From Paenibacillus sp. FSL M7-0420 (lineage in GTDB: Bacteria; Bacillota; Bacilli; Paenibacillales; Paenibacillaceae), in the NCBI RefSeq assembly GCF_038002345.1, contig NZ_JBBOCJ010000001.1, forward strand, positions 2,294,001 to 2,358,000: a stretch of 64,000 nucleotides of DNA, in the 5' to 3' direction. This document shows positions 43,374-51,571 of the stretch, piece by piece. The notes under the pieces are model-generated. The model saw only the letters and a program-made list of their open reading frames with translations, did not search any database and was not told the origin of the DNA. The position numbers were made by a program, and so were the translations under genes. Positions within the stretch are counted from its first letter, which is position 1, and each line of letters begins with the position of its first letter.

Positions 43374-43412
43374 GGTGAGGAGTACTAAGTATAGCTTCAA
43401 GGAGGAAGAACG

Positions 43413-44765
43413 ATGAACAGAACTGTATTTACCTTGCCAGCGGAGGAGATTGAGGTATCCCGTGAGGTGGATGTGCTGGTTGCAGGCGGCGGGCCTGCCG
43501 GTGTGGCAGCGGCGATAGCTGCGGCCCGCAGCGGGGCGCGGACGCTGCTGATTGAGCAGCGCGGCTTCCTGGGCGGCATGGGCACCGTTGCCCTGGTGCC
43601 AGCCTTCTGTCCTTACAGCGACGGGGAGAAGGCCGTCGTGCGCGGTATTGGCTTAGAGCTGCTTGACCGGATGAAGGCCGGATGTGAGCCGGAGTTCCGC
43701 GAGCGATTCGGGGCGGAGCTGGATTGGGTGCCCATCGACCCGGAGGTGCTGAAGCGTGTATACGACGAGGCTGCCACCGAGAGCGGAGCGGAAGTTCTGC
43801 TCCATACCGTGGCGAGCCAGACGGTGATGGATGAGACCGGCCGAAGCATTGAGGGCGTGGTGATCGTCAACAAGTCAGGCCGGAGTCTGGTCCGCGCCCG
43901 GACCGTTATTGATACGACCGGAGACGCCGATCTGGCCGCCCTGGCGGGAGCGCCGTTCCATAAGGGCGGAGAGTCCGGCGAGCTTCAAGCCGCGACGATG
44001 TGCTACCTGCTGGCGAATGTGGACCGGCAGCGTTTTGAAGAATACCGGAATGAAAGCGGTGACACGGATCAGATCCATCAGGCCGTCCAGCAGGCGCAGG
44101 TTGACGGGAAGCTGCCGCAGGGCCGGGACTCTGTTTCAGGCCTGGCTTGGATTGCCGATTATCTGGTCGGTGTGAATTTCGGCCATGTGTTCGGCATTGA
44201 CGGCTCCCGTGCAGAGGATCTGACCCGGGGCGCCATAGAGGGACGCCAGCTGGTTCACCGCCAGCTGGAATTCTTCAGGGCGTATGTACCCGGATTTGAA
44301 CAGGCCCATCTGGTGTCCACCGGGGAGCAGATCGGTATCCGCGAGACGCGGCGGATTGTGGGCGATTACGTGCTGACCCAGGAGGATTTCATGAATATGG
44401 CTTCCTTCCCGGATGATATTGCCCGCAACAGCTACTTCATCGATATTCATATGGCCCGCAGCAGCGGGGCGATGCATATTCACCATCTTCCGCCCGGGAA
44501 GTCGCATGGTGTCCCTTACCGCTGCATGCTGCCGGTGGGACTGGACAATGTATGGGTGGCGGGGCGCGCCGCCTCCTCGGACCGTGTCGTGCAAGGATCA
44601 CTGCGGGTGATGCCGAACTGCTTCGCCATGGGGCAGGCGGCGGGTATGGCGGCGGCGATGGCGGCCGAAGCGGAGGGACAGAGCCGGAAGGTGGATCTCG
44701 CCAAGCTTCAGAACGGGCTGGTGCAGCAGGGAGCCTGGCTGGGTGAGGCCTTGGCTGCTTTATAA
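43413..44765 (+). CDS. FAD-dependent oxidoreductase (FAD_oxidored family), copy 2
   Basis: 450 residues, a paralogue of the gene at 35231 over its full length. FAD-binding fold EVDVLVAGGGPAGVAAAIAA, GFLGGMGTVALVPAFCPYSD, LDWVPIDPEVLKRVYDEA, VIDTTGDADLAALAGAP and STGEQIGIRETRRIVGDY all have counterparts there. ATG 43413 has AAGGAGG upstream. The two copies sit in different transcription units of the same regulon, so they probably act on different intermediates or sugar stereoisomers rather than being redundant. The reaction is unknown; oxidation of a sugar hydroxyl is a guess. The beta-helix protein gene follows after 24 bp. Confidence 0.85.
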   Translation: MNRTVFTLPAEEIEVSREVDVLVAGGGPAGVAAAIAAARSGARTLLIEQRGFLGGMGTVALVPAFCPYSDGEKAVVRGIGLELLDRMKAGCEPEFRERFGAELDWVPIDPEVLKRVYDEAATESGAEVLLHTVASQTVMDETGRSIEGVVIVNKSGRSLVRARTVIDTTGDADLAALAGAPFHKGGESGELQAATMCYLLANVDRQRFEEYRNESGDTDQIHQAVQQAQVDGKLPQGRDSVSGLAWIADYLVGVNFGHVFGIDGSRAEDLTRGAIEGRQLVHRQLEFFRAYVPGFEQAHLVSTGEQIGIRETRRIVGDYVLTQEDFMNMASFPDDIARNSYFIDIHMARSSGAMHIHHLPPGKSHGVPYRCMLPVGLDNVWVAGRAASSDRVVQGSLRVMPNCFAMGQAAGMAAAMAAEAEGQSRKVDLAKLQNGLVQQGAWLGEALAAL

Positions 44766-44789
44766 CTAATCTGCGGGAGCGTGATCAGA

Positions 44790-46910
44790 ATGACAAGGTA
44801 TCGTATGAAGCATAGATCAAGACAAGGCAGGCCGGGCAGGCTGACCTTGCTCGGTGTCGTCGGCTTTCTGCTGTTCAGTCTTATCTCAGGAATATCGGGT
44901 CCGGTTGCAGAGGCGGCAGGCACCACGTATTACGTCGATGCTGCCCAGGGCAGTGACAATAGCTCCGGCACCAGTGAAGCGGCAGCCTGGAAGACGCTGG
45001 GCAAAGTCAACAGCGTGACCTTCAGCCCGGGGGACCGGATTTTGCTCAAGGCAGGCAGTATATGGAAGGACCAGTATCTGGATCTCAAGGGCTCAGGCGC
45101 AGAGGGGAATCCGATTACGGTAGACCGCTACGGGAGCGGAGCCAAGCCGCTGATTGATTTCGGCAACACAGCCGTGGGCGGGGAGGGCTTCGGCGTCCGG
45201 CTACGTAATGTCTCCTACTGGGAGATCAACAATCTGGAGATTACAAGCGGACAGCAGCCTACAGATATGCGCAGAAACGGCGTGCTGGTCGTAGGTGAAG
45301 GAGCAGGGGCTGGGAACTTCCGGCATATGTATATCCGCAATCTCGACATCCACGATATCTTCGGCACAGACCGCCGCACAGGCGGCATCAACTTTCATGC
45401 CCGGGGAGCCAATACAGCACTTGAGAGCACCTGGGAAGATATTTTGATCGAGAATAATACGGTCATTAACGTGGCGGACACGGGGATACAGACGATGACG
45501 GATGCTTTTTTCAACAATGCTTGGACACATAAGTTCGACGCCTTCCGGGGTGTGGTCATCCGGGGCAATGTGGTGGAGAAGATCCACCGGGACGGCATCC
45601 TGGTCAGAGCCAGCGCCTCGCCGCTGATCGAATACAACAAGACCAGATCCATCGGGGAAGCCTGCGAGGTGAATACATCCATCGTCAATTATCTTGAGGA
45701 TATCACTGTCGTTGCGGCGCAGTGGGCCTATTACACCAAAGGTGCTATTTTTCAATATAATGAAGCTTCCGATACCCGGATGCTGGGTGGAGACGGCCAG
45801 CCCTGGGACTTCGACATCGAGGTGCACGACAGCATCTACCAGTACAATTTCAGCTATGACAATGAGGGCGGCACCCTGCTGGTGATGAACAACACGAACA
45901 ATAATATTTTCCGCTATAATATCAGCCAGAACGATAAGGACGCTAACGGGGTGTTCCATCTGGTGAACGGCGGCGGCAATCTCTATGTCTACAACAACAT
46001 TATCTACCGTTCGGGAACGCAGAATAAGGCGCTGACCCATGCGAGCAACACAGGAATGGCCTATTACACTAACAACATCTTTTATAATGCAGCCAGCGGA
46101 CAATATACGAACAGCCCCAGAATGACGTATGATCACAACAGCTTCTACGGGCTGAATTCAAGTGTTCCGAACGATCCCAATAAAATCACAGGCAACCCCG
46201 GATTCGTAAGTCCCGGCACGGCCACAGGACGCGATTCGGCAGACGGCTATAAGCTGGCGCTCTCCTCTCCGCTGCTGGGTGCCGGGGCGGTGGTTGCAGG
46301 CAACGGAGGACAGGACTTCTTCGGGAATCCGCTGTATAACGGAGTGCCGGATATCGGTGTATTTGAGTTCCAGGGTACGATTACACCGCCGGTTACGCTG
46401 TTTCAGGATGATTTCGAGGATGGTAATTCCAGCGGCTGGACAACCTCGGGCGGGTCATGGAGTGTGACGGATGACGGGACGAAAGCTTTGACGCAGACAT
46501 CAATGTCAGGGGAAGCACTGGCCTATACAGGCGATGCCACTTGGAGAAACTACACGTATTCGGCCAAAATAAAGCTGCTGAACGCCTTCGGCAACGCCGG
46601 GCTGCTGTTCCGTTATGCAGACGCTTCCAATTATTATATGTTCCGGCTGAATGATTCAGGCGACAAGGCGGAGCTGTTCAAAAAAACCGCCGGCACGCTC
46701 ACGATGGTGAGCAGCGCAAGCTTTGCGGTTACGCCCGGCCAGTGGACGGAGCTGAAGGTCACTGTCAGCGGCAGTACGGTTACCGCCTACGCCGGCGGTG
46801 TCCAGCTGCTTCAGTGGACGGATACGGCGGCACAGCCGGCCGGAGGGAAGATCGGTCTGCGGATGCATTCCAGCACCGCACAGATCGACGATGTTAAGGT
46901 GACGGAGTGA
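44790..46910 (+). CDS. Secreted right-handed parallel beta-helix protein (lyase/hydrolase-like)
   Basis: 706 residues from ATG 44790. A signal peptide (LTLLGVVGFLLFSLISGISG...AEAA) is followed by TTYYVDAAQGSDNSSGTS, the usual opening of pectate-lyase-like proteins. A long beta-helix (~60-500) shows repeated VxIxxNxI-type turns (EDILIENNTVINV; GVVIRGNVVEKIHRDGIL; NNIFRYNISQND; LYVYNNIIYRS). The last ~190 residues (from LFQDDFEDGNSSGWT) form a concanavalin-like sugar-binding module. It probably cuts or binds an external polysaccharide. It is co-transcribed with oxidoreductase copy 2. The substrate cannot be told, and no catalytic set was identified. Confidence 0.85.
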   Translation: MTRYRMKHRSRQGRPGRLTLLGVVGFLLFSLISGISGPVAEAAGTTYYVDAAQGSDNSSGTSEAAAWKTLGKVNSVTFSPGDRILLKAGSIWKDQYLDLKGSGAEGNPITVDRYGSGAKPLIDFGNTAVGGEGFGVRLRNVSYWEINNLEITSGQQPTDMRRNGVLVVGEGAGAGNFRHMYIRNLDIHDIFGTDRRTGGINFHARGANTALESTWEDILIENNTVINVADTGIQTMTDAFFNNAWTHKFDAFRGVVIRGNVVEKIHRDGILVRASASPLIEYNKTRSIGEACEVNTSIVNYLEDITVVAAQWAYYTKGAIFQYNEASDTRMLGGDGQPWDFDIEVHDSIYQYNFSYDNEGGTLLVMNNTNNNIFRYNISQNDKDANGVFHLVNGGGNLYVYNNIIYRSGTQNKALTHASNTGMAYYTNNIFYNAASGQYTNSPRMTYDHNSFYGLNSSVPNDPNKITGNPGFVSPGTATGRDSADGYKLALSSPLLGAGAVVAGNGGQDFFGNPLYNGVPDIGVFEFQGTITPPVTLFQDDFEDGNSSGWTTSGGSWSVTDDGTKALTQTSMSGEALAYTGDATWRNYTYSAKIKLLNAFGNAGLLFRYADASNYYMFRLNDSGDKAELFKKTAGTLTMVSSASFAVTPGQWTELKVTVSGSTVTAYAGGVQLLQWTDTAAQPAGGKIGLRMHSSTAQIDDVKVTE

Positions 46911-46974
46911 ACGTTGGTCCGCTTCGGGAGGATTCGATAAAATTCTACTTAAAAGCGAAACGAATCCTGCGCGT

Positions 46975-47045
46975 TCGCGTAAGATAACAGCAAAGGGCAC
47001 AGCCGCAATCCTTTTACAGGTGCTTAGCGGCGGTGCCCTTTGCTG
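46975..47045 (+). repeat. Hairpin, copy 2 of the 38-nt dispersed element
   Basis: Positions 46975-47012 match 34402-34439 at 35 of 38 bases in the same orientation. Here CAGCAAAGGGCAC (46988-47000) pairs perfectly with GTGCCCTTTGCTG (47033-47045), but no T-run follows. A separate inverted repeat AGGATTCG/CGAATCCT lies at 46929-46936/46961-46968. The hairpin probably ends the beta-helix transcript. Confidence 0.65.
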
Positions 47046-47076
47046 CTTACACAGATTACACAGGGAGGCATAACTC

Positions 47077-47328
47077 ATGAAATTCAGAAAACTGTTGTCG
47101 CTCAAACAATGGTCTCATATATTCCGCAGCTCCTGGCATTATATCGTTTCGCCTAATGTGGCTATGGCCGACAAGCTGTTGTTCACTATTCCGGCGCTGC
47201 TGTACTGGGTGCTGCCCGACTTCATGCCGTTTATACCGATTGACGATATAGGCGTAACGATGCTGCTGATGGGCTGGTTCGTTACACGGATGGACCGTAA
47301 ATACGCGGCGCTGCACAGCGGAAGATGA
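47077..47328 (+). CDS. Small DUF1232-like membrane protein
   Basis: 83 residues. A central hydrophobic block (DKLLFTIPALLYWVLPDFMPFIPIDDIGVTMLLMGWF) has the Pro-Asp...Ile-Pro-Asp-Asp spacing seen in DUF1232/YkvA proteins, so it is tentatively placed there. GGGAGG lies 9 nt before the ATG. It may be membrane-associated through one or two short helices. The function of the family is unknown, and the neighbours do not clarify it. Confidence 0.65.
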   Translation: MKFRKLLSLKQWSHIFRSSWHYIVSPNVAMADKLLFTIPALLYWVLPDFMPFIPIDDIGVTMLLMGWFVTRMDRKYAALHSGR

Positions 47329-47453
47329 CATTTTAGCGACGATTGCACCTTTAAGTGTGGATGTCCATCTCCTAATGGTTGCTTTATCCTCCCATATTCC
47401 TTAAAATGAATTATTGAGTATTTAAAATATAGAGGCTTGGGAGATGGAATCGA

Positions 47454-47756
47454 ATGAACGTCAAAATTACCCGCAACGCGGCTAAAGTGATAAAGAAAAC
47501 CATGGAACTTGAAGGCAACAGCGAGCTTAAGCTTCGTGTAGCGATTACACATGCCCATGGCGACCATGCCCACTACGGACTGGATCTGGACACGCCTAAG
47601 GAGAACGATGTAGTGGTTTCCACCGATAAGGATATCGATGTCATTCTTGATCCGAACCAGCCGCTGCTGGACGGGGTGAAGATTGATTATCTCTACTTGC
47701 CGGAAGAAGGCTTTGTGATTACTAATCCGTCTAAAGGAAATCATGGCGATCACTAG
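47454..47756 (+). CDS. HesB/IscA-like protein lacking cysteines
   Basis: 100 residues with the A-type Fe-S carrier fold (MNVKITRNAAKVIKKTMELEG; LKLRVAITHAHGDHAHYGLDL; YLYLPEEGFVITNP). The three cysteines that hold the cluster in IscA/SufA are all missing. The first region instead reads THAHGDHAH, rich in His, and the C-terminus ends NHGDH, so it may bind another metal or none. Cysteine-free relatives occur in Bacilli. It precedes a cysteine-rich DUF1450 protein by 42 bp. Confidence 0.78.
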   Translation: MNVKITRNAAKVIKKTMELEGNSELKLRVAITHAHGDHAHYGLDLDTPKENDVVVSTDKDIDVILDPNQPLLDGVKIDYLYLPEEGFVITNPSKGNHGDH

Positions 47757-47798
47757 TTGATCCGCCCGTATTTTACGGACATAAAGAAGGGTTGCTTC

Positions 47799-48038
47799 AT
47801 GGCTAACGATATAAGATTATGTGACGAGTGCAATCATATTAAAATGAAAAGCATCGTGCCCAAGCTGCTAAAGATGGCACCGGATGCCGAGATCAAGACA
47901 GGCTGCATCTCCTACTGCGGACCGTGCGGCAAACGCCCGTTTGTCTACATCAACGGCCGCTACATCAGCGGACCGACGGAAGACGAGGTGCTGGCCAAAG
48001 CGGAAGCCTTCGTTAAACGGCCGGTGGAGAAGAAGTAA
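47799..48038 (+). CDS. DUF1450 (YuzB-like) small cysteine-rich protein
   Basis: 79 residues from ATG 47799 (AAGAAGGG 8 nt upstream); the frame extends to 47757 without a site. Cysteines form CDEC near the N-terminus (RLCDECNHIK) and CISYCGPCGKRPF in the middle, the pattern of the YuzB/DUF1450 family with a thioredoxin-like fold. It could bind an iron-sulfur cluster or zinc. Following the HesB-like gene, it suggests a small Fe-S or metal module; this is inference. Confidence 0.8.
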   Translation: MANDIRLCDECNHIKMKSIVPKLLKMAPDAEIKTGCISYCGPCGKRPFVYINGRYISGPTEDEVLAKAEAFVKRPVEKK

Positions 48039-48161
48039 TTCAGATCTGCTGCGCCAGCAGCATCGTACAGCCCCTGCGTTATTTGCGGGGGTTGTTTTGG
48101 TGTGCGCGGGTGTGTGCGAAAAACCGAAAACAATGGGCGGGTGAGAGGGTGCGTGGGGCGG

Positions 48162-48365
48162 ATGTATGCCGAAAACAACATACAATGTGCATCTGCTTGG
48201 GTGGACGGAGCAAATGTATGTGGAAAACAATATACAATGTGCAGCTTCGGGGGTGAGCGGAGCAAATGTATGTGGAAAACAATATACAATGTGCATCTAC
48301 GAGGGTGAGCGGGGCAATGTATGCCAAAAACAACATACAATTTGCATCTACAAGGTGAGCGGTGG
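48162..48365. repeat. 52-bp tandem repeat, left array (four units)
   Basis: ATGTATG starts units at 48162, 48214, 48266 and 48317 (steps 52, 52, 51). Each unit reads ATGTATGNNGAAAACAA, then AYATACAATGTGCA and GGGTGAGCGGAGCAA (variable ends). GTATG...CATAC gives each unit a small inverted repeat. The same repeat recurs at 49237. The flanking gap 48039-48161 shows nothing else; 48366-48456 is A+T-rich and featureless. Confidence 0.85.
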
Positions 48366-48456
48366 GAATTGCAACTCTATATTACTACCTTTATATTGCA
48401 TTCGTTGCCCAAAAGTGGGACACTAATTTTAGGTACAAATTAACGCGGCAAAGAAT

Positions 48457-48493
48457 GCCCCGCTCCCTTTCATTCAGAAGGAGGCGGGGTTTT
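48457..48493 (+). terminator. Intrinsic terminator between left repeat array and the acquired gene
   Basis: CCCCGCTCC (from 48458) pairs with GGAGGCGGGG (one bulge) around a 13-nt loop, followed by TTTTATG. It would end any transcript entering from the DUF1450 gene and repeat array, insulating the next gene. Confidence 0.7.
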
Positions 48494-48536
48494 ATGCGTT
48501 CTGAGATTAAATTCGATGCTAAGTGGGGGGACTGAA

Positions 48537-49217
48537 ATGGGCTTTGCTGGAGAGCATGATCAATGGTTAAGCAATCATCTCAAACGAAGAAAGGGGGAGC
48601 GGCTAGATGCGCTTAAGCGGGGGCATGGCTACGGGAACCGCTTATTCGTCGAAAGTGTTTGGTGGCCACTTGCTGGACATTTTCACGGACTGCATCCGGA
48701 ATACGAAGTAAAGGACTGGCGCGGCAGATCCTATTTTGTCGATTTACTATGGAAGGTTGGATCTTCGCGAATTGCGTTTGAGATTATGGATTTTGGGTCG
48801 CATGGCACGGACCGTAGCAAATACCGGATGGACCTGAATCGGGGTCTCTTCCTGCAATCACAAGATTGCGTGGTGCTCTACATCTCTCTAGACGAGATGA
48901 AAGATAATCCATCTTTCATTCTCTCCGCACTGAGGAACCTTTTGTTTCCTTATTTGTCGGCTGAAACTACAAATCGAAGTACCGAGAGAGCGTATTCCAG
49001 AATTGAACGAGATTTAATGCGATTAGCTATCCGTTACAATCGTGTTCTTCGTCCGGGGAATGCTGCGAGAGAGCTTGAACTGCAAACCGCGACAGTCATT
49101 AAGTACAGTCGCATGTTGGTGGATAAAGGTAAATTTCGCCCTGTAGCTCGAGGAGTATCGCAACGGATTACTCACTATGAGTATTTAGGTTCGCTGCAAA
49201 GCCCAGATTTGGTTTAA
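48537..49217 (+). CDS. Uncharacterised protein with nuclease-fold-like N-terminus, flanked by repeats
   Basis: 226 residues from ATG 48537 (GGGGGG 6-7 nt upstream). Not firmly recognised. The first half (RLDALKRGHGYGNRLFVESV; HPEYEVKDWRGRSYFVDLLW; SRIAFEIMDFGSHG) recalls PD-(D/E)XK-type domains: an early Glu, a strand with D (YFVDLLW) and a strand with E (IAFEIMDF), but the usual Lys after E-x is Met, so cutting activity is doubtful. The second half (LAIRYNRVLRPGNAARELELQTATVIKYSRMLVDKGKF) looks like a winged helix. Base composition is visibly A+T-richer than its neighbours, and arrays of one repeat lie on both sides, suggesting acquisition. Confidence 0.6.
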   Translation: MGFAGEHDQWLSNHLKRRKGERLDALKRGHGYGNRLFVESVWWPLAGHFHGLHPEYEVKDWRGRSYFVDLLWKVGSSRIAFEIMDFGSHGTDRSKYRMDLNRGLFLQSQDCVVLYISLDEMKDNPSFILSALRNLLFPYLSAETTNRSTERAYSRIERDLMRLAIRYNRVLRPGNAARELELQTATVIKYSRMLVDKGKFRPVARGVSQRITHYEYLGSLQSPDLV

Positions 49218-49236
49218 GGTCTGATTCCACCCGCAA

Positions 49237-49392
49237 ATGTATGCCGAAAACAACATACAATGTGCAACTGCGGGGGTAAGCGGGGCAAATGTATGTGGAA
49301 AACAACATACAAAGTGCAATGCGAGGGTGAGCGGGGCAAATGTATGCGGAAAACAACATACAATGTGTAGGTATGAGGGTGAGCGGAGCAAC
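49237..49392. repeat. 52-bp tandem repeat, right array (three units)
   Basis: ATGTATG starts units at 49237, 49289 and 49340 (steps 52, 51), the same unit and orientation as the left array at 48162, ending at GGAGCAACTGTG. The array begins 19 bp after the stop of the nuclease-like gene. The rest of the 49218-49549 gap holds a minus-strand terminator and nothing else recognised. Confidence 0.85.
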
Positions 49393-49433
49393 TGTGTTCG
49401 AAATTGATGCAGCATCAGCAGCTTATTGAGAAC

Positions 49434-49480
49434 AAAAAGCCTTAAGTCCATAGCACAGAGTGCTTCTTGGGACTTAAGGC
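49434..49480 (-). terminator. Intrinsic terminator for the RlmL-type gene
   Basis: Read on the minus strand, GCCTTAAGTCC pairs perfectly with GGACTTAAGGC (49439-49449 with 49470-49480) and is followed by TTTTT. It lies 70 bp beyond the stop of the methyltransferase gene. Confidence 0.8.
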
Positions 49481-49549
49481 GCTTTAGTGATTAAGGCTTA
49501 TTAGGGATAGTTACTTAACTGCAAAACTGCTTACCCCTCGCCGCTCGTC

Positions 49550-50683
49550 CTATTTCCGTGGAGGCAGCGGCCCCAGGTATTGATAGTATTGGCATTCGAT
49601 CCGGCCGTTGTAGAGCTTGCGGCGCTTGTCCGCCTTGCGTCCGTAGTATTGCTCGAACTCCTTGTACGGGCTGATGGCGAAGAAGGACCAGGTGGGCAGA
49701 TAGAGCATCATCTCGCCGAACTGGCGGGTCAGCTTCTCCACTTCCTTGTCATTACTGATCCGCTCGCCGTAAGGCGGGTTGGTGATGATGCAGCCGTATT
49801 CGCCTTCCGGCCGGGCCTTCGCAGCGGCCATATGCTTGAACGTAATCTCACCGGAGAGTCCGGCGCTCTTCGCCGCCGCTTCGGCGATCTCAATTGCTGC
49901 CGGATCGATATCCGTTCCGGTCAGCTGCAGCGGGTAATCGTCACGCACCGCATCGAAGGCTTCCTCGCGGGCTTCTTCCCACAGACGCTGCGGAATCTCC
50001 GGCCAGTGCTCGGACGGGAAGGAGCGGCGCAGGCCTGGCGCGATATTCCAGGCGATCATCGCTGCTTCGATCAGAATCGTGCCTGATCCGCAGCAAGGAT
50101 CATAGAGCGGACGATGGCCGTTCCAGCGGCTGAGCTGGATCAGAGCCGCAGCCATCGTCTCCTTCAGCGGCGCTTCCGTAGCCTGGCGGCGGTAGCCTCG
50201 CTTGTGCAGGGCCGGGCCGGTGGTATCCAGGGTGATCAGCGCGATATCATTCAGCAGGATCACTTCTACCACGTACCGGGGTCCGTTCTCCGGGAACCAT
50301 TCGGTGTGGTACGACAGCTTCAGCTTCTCGACAATGGCCTTCTTCACAATCCCTTGACAGGCAGGTACGCTGGTCAGCTGAGATTTATGCGAACGTCCCT
50401 CTACCGGGAATTCGCCGTTCTCGGGAATCCAGTCCTCCCAATTTATCGCCTTCACTCCTTCGAACAGCTCATCGAAGGTCCGGGCCGGGAACTGGCCCAT
50501 CTTAACCAGTACACGGTCCGAGGTACGCAGCCACAGATTACAGCGGCAGATGTCGATGTAATCCCCGCTGAACAGGACCCGTCCGTTCTCGACCGTGGTC
50601 TCATAACCCAGCTCGTTTAATTCGCGTGCTACTACAGCCTCCAGCCCCATGGGGGCGGTGGCGATCAATTGTAATTTGCCCAA
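49550..50683 (-). CDS. THUMP-domain rRNA N2-guanosine methyltransferase (RlmL/YpsC type)
   Basis: 377 residues. An N-terminal ferredoxin-like/THUMP region (ATAPMGLEAVVARELNELGY; RCNLWLRTSDRVLVKMGQF) binds RNA. The methyltransferase domain carries the SAM loop DPCCGSGTILIEAAMIAWN, the acidic GTDIDPAAIEIA and the catalytic IITNPPYGERIS (NPPY) for exocyclic amine methylation. Homologues make m2G in 23S rRNA. The TTG start at 50683 has GGAG 10 nt upstream. It is transcribed divergently from the O-methyltransferase gene. Confidence 0.92.
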   Translation of the reverse strand: MGKLQLIATAPMGLEAVVARELNELGYETTVENGRVLFSGDYIDICRCNLWLRTSDRVLVKMGQFPARTFDELFEGVKAINWEDWIPENGEFPVEGRSHKSQLTSVPACQGIVKKAIVEKLKLSYHTEWFPENGPRYVVEVILLNDIALITLDTTGPALHKRGYRRQATEAPLKETMAAALIQLSRWNGHRPLYDPCCGSGTILIEAAMIAWNIAPGLRRSFPSEHWPEIPQRLWEEAREEAFDAVRDDYPLQLTGTDIDPAAIEIAEAAAKSAGLSGEITFKHMAAAKARPEGEYGCIITNPPYGERISNDKEVEKLTRQFGEMMLYLPTWSFFAISPYKEFEQYYGRKADKRRKLYNGRIECQYYQYLGPLPPRK

Positions 50684-50853
50684 GTGCGCTCAACTCCGTT
50701 TAACTTGTGGATAAATACGTGTAGCCAGTACAATAAGAGTAACTGGTTTGTTAGCTGAACCTGCAGAACGTTCAGCTTACAGTATAGGGTAAGGAAGAGT
50801 TCTGCACAATGCCTGTCCGCAGGCACACACACCCATTCAAGAGGAGAATACAT

Positions 50854-51483
50854 ATGCAGAATCAGGAAGAGTACAGCGAACAGCTATATACAGAAGACGA
50901 ATTATTGCTCCAAGTCAAAGCAGCCATCGCAGCCAAAGGCATGCCGGAGGTGTCCATTGCCCCGGGCTACGGCAGACTGCTGACGATGCTGGTGACCCTC
51001 TCCCGCTCGGCAAACCTGCTGGAGATCGGGGCGCTTGGCGGCTACAGCGGAATCTGTCTGTGCCGGGGACTCACGCAGGAAGGCCGTCTCACCTCTTTGG
51101 AGCTTAAGGCTGAATATGCAGAGCTGGCACAGAGCCATCTGCAGCAGGCGGGCTTCGGAGACCGGGTGGAATACCGGACGGGCCCTGCACTGGACAGCCT
51201 GAAGCTGCTCGAAGCACAGGGAAACAGGTATGATTTCTTCTTCATCGATGCCGATAAGGAGAACTATCCGAATTATCTGGAATATGCGATCCGGCTTGCT
51301 TCACCGGGGGCGATTATTGCTGGGGATAATATTTTCCTGCGCGGCCGTACGCTTAATACCGAGAAAAACGGACCGGCCGTCCAGGCTATGCGCCGCTTCA
51401 ATGAGATGATCGCAGGCGATCCCCGCCTGACCAGCACACTGCTGCCTGCCTATGACGGCCTGGCGCTGGCGATGGTGAAATAG
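50854..51483 (+). CDS. Class I O-methyltransferase (family 3)
   Basis: 209 residues from ATG 50854 (AGAGGAG 8 nt upstream). SAM-binding motif LLEIGALGGYSGICLCRGL, the acidic LTSLELKAEYAELA, the metal/substrate motif FFFIDADKENYPNYL and IIAGDNIFLRG are those of the caffeoyl-CoA/catechol O-methyltransferase group. B. subtilis relatives (YrrM type) exist; the substrate is unknown. It stands alone, reading away from the RlmL gene. Confidence 0.88.
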   Translation: MQNQEEYSEQLYTEDELLLQVKAAIAAKGMPEVSIAPGYGRLLTMLVTLSRSANLLEIGALGGYSGICLCRGLTQEGRLTSLELKAEYAELAQSHLQQAGFGDRVEYRTGPALDSLKLLEAQGNRYDFFFIDADKENYPNYLEYAIRLASPGAIIAGDNIFLRGRTLNTEKNGPAVQAMRRFNEMIAGDPRLTSTLLPAYDGLALAMVK

Positions 51484-51571
51484 CCTGGACCGCACCGGCC
51501 ATACCGTTCATGCCACTCATACCGCTCGTACCGCACACACCAGTTATACCGCCCATAAGAGAAGCAGCCTG

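Noticed and set aside
51484..51571. Short repeated ATACCG words between the O-methyltransferase and MFS genes
   Set aside because: Irregular spacing and only a few copies; not a clear repeat or terminator.
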